In this document: in pieces, positions 1 through 5,416 of the stretch
Numbering within the stretch: the stretch's first letter is position 1
Layout of the letters: each line of letters starts with the position of its first letter
Assembly: GCA_002715035.1 (NCBI GenBank)
Contig: PAXB01000044.1
Coordinates: 1 to 5,517, forward strand
DNA from: Fidelibacterota bacterium
GTDB lineage: Bacteria > Fidelibacterota > Marinisomatia > Marinisomatales > TCS55
Length of the DNA stretch: 5,517 bases
Reading direction: 5' to 3'
The notes under the pieces: generated by a model
Told to the model about the DNA's origin: nothing
What the model saw: the letters and a program-made list of their open reading frames with translations, nothing else
Databases searched by the model: none
Made by a program: the position numbers and the translations under genes

Positions 1-2
1 GT

Positions 3-74
3 GGACAAGGTTGGGAGATTAAAGGTTTTGATAATAGGGAAGTAATACTACAAACAAAAAAACTTAGTAAGTAA
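3..74 (+). CDS. 3' end of an unidentified gene entering from the left edge (partial)
   Basis: Reading frame 3 is open from the left edge to a TAA at 72-74 and encodes 23 residues beginning GQGWEIKGFDNREVIL and ending in a lysine-rich tail (KKLSK). Frames 1 and 2 close earlier, at bases 43-45 and 20-22. The mix of a Trp, alternating hydrophobic residues and a basic tail looks like a natural protein C-terminus, and a gene ending here would be convergent with the minus-strand frame starting 13 bases further on. Too little is present to name a family. A short open frame at a window edge can also arise by chance, so the call is tentative. Confidence 0.35.
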   Translation, partial: GQGWEIKGFDNREVILQTKKLSK

Positions 75-87
75 AATTTTATAGAAA

Positions 88-363
88 TTAATCAATCGTT
101 GTACTGTTTTTTCCAATATTGAAACCATTCTTTCTTAATTGAGTATGAATCTTTGTATAACCCCAACCTAATTGATGAAGTTTGTCTATCTCTTGGTGTA
201 AATTTTCTCTGTCTTTTGAGATAGGTTTTGAATATTCAGAAGGAAAGAATTGATGAGTGGTAATTACATAGTCAAAAACAAGATGAGGAACGAGTTCTCT
301 TCTTACATCAAAACGAACTTCGTCACGGTCGAATAATATTTTCAGATTCGTTCCATTTAACAT
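88..363 (-). CDS. Small hypothetical protein with a helix-turn-helix-like C-terminus
   Basis: This 91-residue open frame is not one I can assign to a named family. An in-frame stop lies one codon upstream of the ATG, so that is the only ATG start, and a weak GGTAAG precedes it. The N-terminal half (residues 1-45) is mixed charged and hydrophobic. The C-terminal third reads IDKLHQLGWGYTKIHTQLRK, then NGFNIGKNSTTID and stop. The pattern 'helix, Gly-Trp-Gly-Tyr, helix ending in Asn-Gly, then a Ser/Thr-rich turn' resembles the DNA-binding helix-turn-helix of serine recombinases and related regulators. The protein ends where the third (recognition) helix should be, so it may be truncated, or the resemblance may be superficial. 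It is transcribed away from the large plus-strand operon and shares the 89-bp region 364-452 with it. No catalytic recombinase domain is visible. It is counted as a probable gene because it does not overlap any better candidate and its residue composition is protein-like. Confidence 0.5.
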   Translation of the reverse strand: MLNGTNLKILFDRDEVRFDVRRELVPHLVFDYVITTHQFFPSEYSKPISKDRENLHQEIDKLHQLGWGYTKIHTQLRKNGFNIGKNSTTID

Positions 364-402
364 TACTTACCATATTATTTTCTCGGGAACTAAACACCAT
401 TT

Positions 403-431
403 AACACATACCTCATACCAATTTATGTGTT
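403..431. repeat. Perfect 8-bp inverted repeat upstream of the LpoA-like gene
   Basis: AACACATA at 403-410 is the exact reverse complement of TATGTGTT at 424-431, separated by 13 bases. In RNA the stem could be lengthened by two U-G pairs and one U-A pair (400-402 with 432-434). A shorter competing stem, CCAA (418-421) with TTGG (430-433), shares the right arm. The repeat ends 21 bases before the ATG at 453 and lies in the only divergent intergenic region of the window. It could be an operator for a dimeric regulator or a 5'-leader hairpin. With no T-run after it, it is not an intrinsic terminator. Confidence 0.35.
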
Positions 432-452
432 GGAAGGTCCCTTGAAACCAAA

Positions 453-2327
453 ATGAAAAAGTATAAATCCATATTATTTCTGCTTTTGTGTTTTCCATGC
501 ATTGGCCAGAATTGGTTTCAATCCCAGTTGATAGATCGCCAATTTAATAAAGCTGTAGAAGAATATAACGAAGGCAGGTTTGCCACGAGTGAATCGATCT
601 TGATAAAAATATTGGACGGCGAATCCGGTACGTATAAGGAATCATCTCTCCTATTACTCATCAAATCCCAAATGGGTTTGAATCGGGTAGAATCTGCTAA
701 GGAGACATCTCGGTTATTTTTTACGCAATTTCCAGAAAGTCCGTACATGAAAAATGTCATGGAAAGCTTGGGCGATTTATATGTGAATGAAGGGAATTAT
801 CCATCCGCATATCGGATGTATCACCGGGCGAAAAAACTTTCAATCGAAGCTAATTTCAGTAATAAGATTGATTCAAAGATACTGCGATTAATTCAGATAC
901 AATTACCCACACTTCTTTTAGATGAATTACTCACCCTTGAAGTTGATCCTGAAATCAGAAATATTCACCTCATAGCTAAAGCCAATGCCCAAATTTCAAA
1001 GGGTCATCCCGATGATGCAGCACTTACTCTGAACCAAGTAAATATTGGTCAGTTACAGGATACGTATTTCCCTATTTATGAAATACTTTTGCGTGCATCT
1101 TATGCACCACCGAGTCCCCTAACTATGGTTGGCATTATACTCCCTTTGTCAGGGGATCAATCGGAAATGGGTCAAGCATTTTTATCCGGTTTCTACGATG
1201 GAGAAAACCCAAATGGAAAAACAAATCAAAGATTGTCAATTCTCGTAGAAGATAATCGTAGTCATACGCTTGAATCGATAAAAATTGCTAAAAAACTGGC
1301 ACAGCATGATGAATTATTGGCCCTTATTTGCCCGTTAGATCATCAGACCTCTTTAGTTGTCGCCAGTGCCTTGACATCAGCTGATATTCCTGTTATCCTC
1401 ACGACCATTCAGCAAAATGATCTAAGTGAAATAAACCCTGCCATTTTTCAAATTAATGCCACTATTTCTATGCAGGGAAAGGCCGCAGCTCATTATGCCA
1501 TGAATATTTTGAAACTGGATAGTTTGGCAATCATTGCACCAGCAGATTCCTACGGTGAAATCCAAACGGATGCCTTTATAAAGGAAGTGGATCTACTTGG
1601 CGGAACGGTGGTAGCAACGGAATGGTACTCGGGACAACCAAAAAACCTCAAAAGACAATTCAAAAATTTAAGACGAATTGCCTTCAGTCTTTTGCCCAAA
1701 GAGGAATCGTTTGATGAAGCATTGGGAATGGAGATTGACAGTCTGGATGCCCTTTTTGACATTTCTGCAGAGGACTTTTTTGACTTACCCAAAACAAAAC
1801 AAAAAAGAATGTCTTCTTCAGATTCCACAAAAATAGTGTTGAATACCATACAGGGTATTTACTTTCCGATTCATAAAGATGATTTAGAATATATCGGACC
1901 GCAATTACCAATGTATAATTTTAATGCGAAAATAATTGGAAATGAAAATTGGCAGAATCAAAAGATTTTACAAAAAGATAATATTGGACCTTATTTAAAA
2001 GATTTGTCCATCATTACCACTTTTTATGCATCACCATTTGATTCAACAGGATTCGACGGCGAATTAAGAATTGCATATTATCGTGGATACAACACAGCGA
2101 ATATGCTTACACAGTTGCACCTTGAATCTCAGTCCCGCAAATCGATGAGTCAATCATTAAAGTCTGTCGATTTATATTCGGGTCAAGGGTATAACTATTC
2201 TCCGGACCCATCAAATCTCCATGTGAATGCTGCATTCCAAATATTGGAGTTTAACGGTAATGATTTGATTCCGCGTGGTGTGTTTTATGGCGACTCTCTT
2301 CGTTTGGTGCCATTGCAATATCCATAA
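453..2327 (+). CDS. LpoA/YraM-like periplasmic protein: TPR region plus type-1 periplasmic-binding-protein fold
   Basis: A 624-residue exported protein. A short basic start (MKKYK), a hydrophobic core (residues 7-17) and a likely cleavage after Gly18 form a signal peptide. Neither Cys13 nor Cys16 sits in a lipobox (the preceding residues are Leu and Pro), so it should be soluble periplasmic rather than a lipoprotein. Residues about 27-130 contain TPR-like helical pairs (FNKAVEEYNEGRFATSESIL; LGDLYVNEGNYPSAYRMYHR), followed by more helices to about 215. Residues about 224-400 read as the first lobe of a Peripla_BP_6/ABC substrate-binding fold (MVGIILPLSGDQSEMGQAF, then VEDNRS, then ADIPVILTT). 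Residues about 465-525 carry the IQGIYFPI and QLPMYNFNAKIIGNENW segments typical of the LpoA/YraM group, and a helix with AYYRGYNTANML follows. In gamma-proteobacteria LpoA activates the peptidoglycan synthase PBP1A. That role here is inferred from architecture and from the downstream wall genes. An acidic insert (about 411-460) interrupts the fold. The alternative is a branched-chain amino-acid-type binding protein, but no transporter genes are adjacent. The ATG at 453 is the only in-frame ATG after the upstream stop at 402-404; GGAAGG at 432-437 is rather distant for a ribosome binding site. Confidence 0.8.
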   Translation: MKKYKSILFLLLCFPCIGQNWFQSQLIDRQFNKAVEEYNEGRFATSESILIKILDGESGTYKESSLLLLIKSQMGLNRVESAKETSRLFFTQFPESPYMKNVMESLGDLYVNEGNYPSAYRMYHRAKKLSIEANFSNKIDSKILRLIQIQLPTLLLDELLTLEVDPEIRNIHLIAKANAQISKGHPDDAALTLNQVNIGQLQDTYFPIYEILLRASYAPPSPLTMVGIILPLSGDQSEMGQAFLSGFYDGENPNGKTNQRLSILVEDNRSHTLESIKIAKKLAQHDELLALICPLDHQTSLVVASALTSADIPVILTTIQQNDLSEINPAIFQINATISMQGKAAAHYAMNILKLDSLAIIAPADSYGEIQTDAFIKEVDLLGGTVVATEWYSGQPKNLKRQFKNLRRIAFSLLPKEESFDEALGMEIDSLDALFDISAEDFFDLPKTKQKRMSSSDSTKIVLNTIQGIYFPIHKDDLEYIGPQLPMYNFNAKIIGNENWQNQKILQKDNIGPYLKDLSIITTFYASPFDSTGFDGELRIAYYRGYNTANMLTQLHLESQSRKSMSQSLKSVDLYSGQGYNYSPDPSNLHVNAAFQILEFNGNDLIPRGVFYGDSLRLVPLQYP

Positions 2328-2332
2328 GGAAA
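2326..2332 (+). promoter_or_regulatory. Ribosome binding site deciding the TTG start of pgeF
   Basis: AAGGAAA overlaps the stop codon of the preceding gene and is placed 5 bases (counting from GGA) before TTG at 2336. It is one of only two clear Shine-Dalgarno motifs in the window. It favours the TTG over the next in-frame start, ATG at 2369, which has no comparable motif at a suitable distance. Confidence 0.6.
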
Positions 2333-2335
2333 ATT

Positions 2336-3013
2336 TTGAATTATAAAGATTATTCCGATTGGTTCGGCATGGAGGGGTTTTGCGCAGTTTTGACTCAAAA
2401 ACATGAACCTGATTCTATAACGGATAACCGAAGAGCTATTGTGAAATCATTAAAGTTTGATCCAAATAAATTGGCTTATCCTAAACAGGTTCATTCATCA
2501 AAAGTTATATTGGTAAACAAACCGGCCATGATTGAGGAAACGGATGGTGTCATATCCATTAATAAAGAGATTGTTCTAAGCATTCAAGTTGCGGATTGCG
2601 TTCCATTATTTTTAGGAAACAAGGTATCTGGGCATTTTGGGCTAGTACATTCGGGGTGGCGTGGTACTGCAACTAATATTTCAAGACGAGCCGTTAAGCG
2701 AATGAAAGAGGTAGGCAGTAATGTTGACAATATTAGAGCCATGATTGGGCCAGCCATTAATCAATGTTGTTTTGAAGTTGGCCCGGAAGTCAGTGGCCAA
2801 TTTGATAATTCTTTTTCAATTGCAGGAGAGGGTGACCGCCAGATGCTGGATTTGAAAAGTGTCATAAAACATCAACTCATTGATTCAGGTGTAAAATCTG
2901 AAAATATAATTATTGACGATGACTGCACCAGTTGTCGAGAGGATTTATATTATTCTTATCGGCGTGATGGTAAAAAATCTGGTCGAATGATTGCAATTGC
3001 GGGCTGGCGATAG
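2336..3013 (+). CDS. pgeF: Peptidoglycan editing factor PgeF (YfiH/YlmD, multi-copper polyphenol oxidase/laccase-domain family)
   Basis: This 225-residue protein carries the whole signature set of the DUF152/YfiH family: KQVHSSKV (His53), TDGVIS, VQ-type VADCVP (Cys88), HSGWRGT (His105), IGPAINQCCFEVGPEV and, near the C-terminus, CTSCREDLYYSYRRDG followed by GRMIAIAGWR. His53, Cys88 and His105 correspond to the family's His-Cys-His metal (zinc) site. Known members act in the cytoplasm and hydrolyse wall precursors in which MurC has attached L-Ser instead of L-Ala; purine nucleoside phosphorylase and adenosine deaminase activities have also been reported for the family. The length is slightly below the usual 240-270, with a short N-terminus. 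The TTG start is chosen because AAGGAAA precedes it at good spacing; starting at ATG 2369 would remove 11 residues and no motif. It starts 8 bases after the LpoA-like gene, so the two are probably cotranscribed. The 'laccase' name is historical; no functional copper oxidase is implied. Confidence 0.93.
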   Translation: MNYKDYSDWFGMEGFCAVLTQKHEPDSITDNRRAIVKSLKFDPNKLAYPKQVHSSKVILVNKPAMIEETDGVISINKEIVLSIQVADCVPLFLGNKVSGHFGLVHSGWRGTATNISRRAVKRMKEVGSNVDNIRAMIGPAINQCCFEVGPEVSGQFDNSFSIAGEGDRQMLDLKSVIKHQLIDSGVKSENIIIDDDCTSCREDLYYSYRRDGKKSGRMIAIAGWR

Positions 3014-3043
3014 CTTTTCTTTTTATTCTATATTCTTCCTGAT

Positions 3044-3060
3044 AAATTGCGCAACAATTT
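3044..3060. repeat. Small AT-rich inverted repeat before uppP
   Basis: AAATTG (3044-3049) and CAATTT (3055-3060) are perfect reverse complements around a 5-base loop, ending 9 bases before the uppP ATG. The stem is only 6 bp and mostly A-T, and no T-run follows, so it is not a credible terminator. It might modestly affect translation initiation of uppP, which has no Shine-Dalgarno motif, or it may be chance. The rest of the 56-base gap (3014-3069) is T-rich and shows nothing else recognisable. Confidence 0.2.
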
Positions 3061-3069
3061 TCTACCCAT

Positions 3070-3834
3070 ATGACTCTATTTGACGCAATAATACTTGGCA
3101 TAATTCAGGGCATTACTGAATTTTTACCTATAAGCAGTTCCGGACATTTGGTCCTCGGACAGGCGCTTTTGGGCGTCAATTCACCCGGAAATGTTGTTGA
3201 AGTGGTGACCCATTTGGGCACGCTTCTTAGTGTTATATGGGTTTTTTGGAAAGATCTTTCATCCCTCCTTATTTCATTTCAAAATCAAGATACACAAAAA
3301 TATATTTTATTTTTGATTATGGGTACATTACCAGCAGTCATTATTGGATTGGCAGCTAGGGATATGATCACAGATTTATTCGATTCAATACCCATGGTTG
3401 CTGGTTCATTAATTTTCACAGGAATTATTTTATTGTTGACTCAAAAATTAAATAGAAAGAATAAGCAATTAAATTTTAAAAAAGGCCTTTTGATAGGACT
3501 GACTCAAGCCTTTGCTATGATACCGGGAATATCCCGGTCTGGGATGACCATCAGTACTGGACTTGCATTAGGTCTATCGGGAAAAGATGCAGCCAAATTT
3601 TCATTTTTGCTGGCTATTCCAGTTATTGCTGGTGCAGGGTTACTTACTGCGTTGGATACTCAGCCGGGAAGTATTTCGATTCCGATGCTTCAATTATTAC
3701 TGGCATTCTTCAGTGCATTTATCGTTGGTACTATTTCCTTAAAATGGTTGTTAGGATTATTAGAAAGTGGAAAGTTTCACCGATTTGGATACTATTGTAT
3801 AATGGTTGGACTCATCACTTACTTAGTAATATAA
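3070..3834 (+). CDS. uppP: Undecaprenyl-diphosphatase (BacA/UppP family)
   Basis: This integral inner-membrane enzyme removes a phosphate from undecaprenyl diphosphate to regenerate the C55-P lipid carrier used for peptidoglycan and other surface polymers; overproduction of the family gives bacitracin resistance. The protein is 254 residues, close to the family's 260-280. The first motif (E/Q)xxxE is QGITE (Gln13, Glu17), followed by FLPISSSGH (Ser23, His26). The second is PGISRSGMT at 152-160 with Arg156. By alignment with E. coli BacA these match Glu17 (here Gln), Glu21, Ser27, His30 and Arg174. Hydrophobic stretches of membrane-spanning length occur at about 40-60, 78-98, 107-124, 137-153, 178-195, 204-224 and 238-254, fitting a polytopic fold with two re-entrant motif regions. 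The ATG at 3070 places the first motif at the expected depth; no Shine-Dalgarno motif precedes it. The gene lies 56 bases after pgeF and its stop is one base from the holA start. Confidence 0.96.
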   Translation: MTLFDAIILGIIQGITEFLPISSSGHLVLGQALLGVNSPGNVVEVVTHLGTLLSVIWVFWKDLSSLLISFQNQDTQKYILFLIMGTLPAVIIGLAARDMITDLFDSIPMVAGSLIFTGIILLLTQKLNRKNKQLNFKKGLLIGLTQAFAMIPGISRSGMTISTGLALGLSGKDAAKFSFLLAIPVIAGAGLLTALDTQPGSISIPMLQLLLAFFSAFIVGTISLKWLLGLLESGKFHRFGYYCIMVGLITYLVI

Positions 3835-3835
3835 A

Positions 3836-4837
3836 ATGGCACGATTTAAAATCAACACAATCCCCATCAATGATGCAATCCAATCTTTGGAAAAGGGAAA
3901 AATTAATCCAGTATACTATTTGATGGGAGAGGATCAATTTCTTCAACAATTATTTGCAGAAAAACTCAGCAAAAAATTATTCAATGGAGAATCGATTCAT
4001 AAAACAGTATTGATTCCTGATGAAATGAGTTCAAAAGATATTTTAGATTATCTAACTGCAGCCGATTTATTTAGTTTAAAAAAATTATTTTTACTACGGA
4101 ATCCCAATGCGCTTAAAGGGAAAGCAAGAGACGAATTCTTAGATTACATACATCATCCTTTAGAAGGCCATACCCTTATCATGATGCAAGACGAGTATGG
4201 GGCCAAAAACAAATTTTTAGAATCATTAGTCAAAGGAATCAGTCCAATTTCCTGTTCCACACCTTTTGAGCGTGAAATGATTCAATGGGCCCATATGTTC
4301 TTTAAAGAAAATGATATTCAAAATGTATCGCCGGATATTATCAAAACACTCATAGATATAGCAGGAGATTCACTCAATCATTTGAAAAACGAAATTGATA
4401 AAATAGCCATTTCTGCAGATGGTGAAATTAATCAAGATGATATAAAACAATTTTCAGGATGGAAAAGAAAATTCCGACAATATGAATTCTTCAATTATTT
4501 AGGCCAAAGAAAGCTCAAGAAATCCATGGAACTTGGTCGTGCATTGGTTTCGCAGGATATATCGATGATTAGTTTATTATACCCTTTAACCGAGTTTTTT
4601 CAGGAATTATTATTTCACAAAATTTTCCGTGGAACAAATAGGGTAAAAATGGGTTACACTCGATTATCACCCAGTGTGAATAAACAACTAGGCAATTATG
4701 CAAACCAGTATACCAGTAAAGAAATCACCCTTGCGCTCAAGCGATTGGCGCATATTGATAAACAATTAAAATCCTCCCGTATTAAAGATGAATCAGCTAT
4801 CACCGAATTTGTCTACGCCACCGTATATAATGGATAA
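3836..4837 (+). CDS. holA: DNA polymerase III delta subunit
   Basis: The delta subunit of the replicative clamp loader, which opens the sliding beta clamp on DNA. At 333 residues it matches the family's usual 330-345. The N-terminal domain begins with PVYYLMGEDQFLQQLF (25-40), the degenerate P-loop-like region typical of delta, which does not bind ATP. A strand LKKLFLLRNP (81-90) and a second, HTLIMMQDEYGAKNKF (112-127), follow as in the family. Middle-domain helices are visible at IIKTLIDIAGDSLNHLKNEIDKI (about 168-190, a very typical delta segment), then a helical collar domain from about residue 215 to the end, with ISLLYPLTEFFQELLFHKIF and an LKRLAHIDKQLKSS helix. Divergence is normal for delta, so the name rests on the layout and the conserved GDSLNHLKNEIDKI region. 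It starts one base after uppP without a ribosome binding site, implying translational coupling, and overlaps the next gene by 8 bases. Confidence 0.9.
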   Translation: MARFKINTIPINDAIQSLEKGKINPVYYLMGEDQFLQQLFAEKLSKKLFNGESIHKTVLIPDEMSSKDILDYLTAADLFSLKKLFLLRNPNALKGKARDEFLDYIHHPLEGHTLIMMQDEYGAKNKFLESLVKGISPISCSTPFEREMIQWAHMFFKENDIQNVSPDIIKTLIDIAGDSLNHLKNEIDKIAISADGEINQDDIKQFSGWKRKFRQYEFFNYLGQRKLKKSMELGRALVSQDISMISLLYPLTEFFQELLFHKIFRGTNRVKMGYTRLSPSVNKQLGNYANQYTSKEITLALKRLAHIDKQLKSSRIKDESAITEFVYATVYNG

Positions 4838-5402
4838 TCAATTTCGTTATACAGATGAGGAATTGATTGCCCGTTTTCAAGAGGGGGATGAGCAGGCATA
4901 TACCGAATTGGTAAACCGGTATCGGGATAAACTCATGACTTTTGTGTACAGATTTGTGAACGATATGGAACAAGCGGAAGATATTATTCAAGACACAATG
5001 TTAAAACTGTACACGCACAAACATTATTATCGCAATATCGCAAAATTCTCCACATGGATTTATACCATCGCTGGAAATTTAGCTAAAACGGAATTGAGGA
5101 AAAGAAAAAACCGCAAAGTAACCAATATAAGTCAAATGGGCCCGGAAGACCGGGATTACGAACTGCCTTCTGTAGCACCGGAGACGGATGAAGTCGTCCA
5201 AAGTGAATATATTGAAAAGAAAATCCAGGCCGCTATTCAAAATTTACCTCTACATTTTAGGACAGTTACCATTTTGAGAGATATTCAGGAACTTTCTTAT
5301 GAAGAGATTAGTAAGATAGTCGAAGTTCCACTTGGAACAGTTAAATCCCGAATTAACCGGGCTAGATTACAGCTGCAAAAAGAATTAAAAGATTTAAAAT
5401 AG
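4830..5402 (+). CDS. RNA polymerase sigma factor, ECF (sigma-70, RpoE-like) family
   Basis: This 190-residue ECF sigma factor should direct RNA polymerase to a specific promoter set. Region 2 runs from about 10 to 95: ELIARFQEGDEQAYTELVNR, then EDIIQDTMLKLYTH (the core-binding DxxQDxxL type motif) and FSTWIYTIAGNLAKTELRKR, the -10-recognising part. A polar linker (about 96-128, SQMGPEDRDYELPSVAPETD) joins it to region 4 (about 129-186): IQNLPLHFRTVTILRDIQEL, then SYEEISKIVEVPLGTVKSRI, the -35-binding helix-turn-helix. The frame is open further upstream to an ATG at 4788, but the ATG at 4830 is preferred: it aligns with the usual family N-terminus and overlaps the holA stop by 8 bases (ATGGATAA), whereas the extra 14 residues would come from within holA and look random. 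No Shine-Dalgarno motif precedes it, consistent with coupling. A probable anti-sigma gene follows 14 bases later. The ECF subgroup and its stimulus cannot be told from sequence alone. Confidence 0.94.
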   Translation: MDNQFRYTDEELIARFQEGDEQAYTELVNRYRDKLMTFVYRFVNDMEQAEDIIQDTMLKLYTHKHYYRNIAKFSTWIYTIAGNLAKTELRKRKNRKVTNISQMGPEDRDYELPSVAPETDEVVQSEYIEKKIQAAIQNLPLHFRTVTILRDIQELSYEEISKIVEVPLGTVKSRINRARLQLQKELKDLK

Positions 5403-5407
5403 GAGAA
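5401..5407 (+). promoter_or_regulatory. Ribosome binding site of the putative anti-sigma gene
   Basis: AGGAGAA overlaps the sigma-factor stop codon (TAG, 5400-5402) and is the strongest Shine-Dalgarno motif in the window. It is 8 bases (counting from AGGAG) before a TTG at 5414 and 11 before the adjacent in-frame ATG at 5417, so the true start could be either of these tandem codons. Confidence 0.65.
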
Positions 5408-5416
5408 TATAATTTG

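Noticed and set aside
401..429. Sigma-70-like promoter for the LpoA-like gene: TTAACA, 17-base spacer, TATGTG
   Set aside because: The -35 box is good (5 of 6), but the -10 box matches only 3 of 6 and lacks the key final T; the overlap with the inverted repeat makes the match more likely to be coincidental.
1550..1911. Minus-strand open frames of 75-99 codons opposite the LpoA-like gene
   Set aside because: They are antisense shadows of a well-supported coding region, with compositions unlike real proteins and no ribosome binding sites.
2336..3013. Laccase or copper oxidase function for the YfiH-like protein
   Set aside because: The family was named on weak oxidase activity; the His-Cys-His site and conserved motifs fit the peptidoglycan-editing hydrolase/purine nucleosidase family instead.
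3003..3025. Possible rho-independent terminator at the end of pgeF (GCT...AGC followed by a T-rich tract)
   Set aside because: The stem is only 3 bp and overlaps the pgeF stop codon, and the T tract is interrupted by C; it cannot form a stable terminator.
3523..3537. Perfect inverted repeat CCGGGA-ATA-TCCCGG
   Set aside because: It lies inside uppP and is fully explained by the codons for the conserved Pro-Gly-Ile-Ser-Arg motif.
4788..4829. Upstream ATG extending the sigma factor by 14 residues
   Set aside because: The added residues are within holA in another frame, look unlike the family N-terminus, and have no ribosome binding site; the ATG at 4830 fits ECF alignments.
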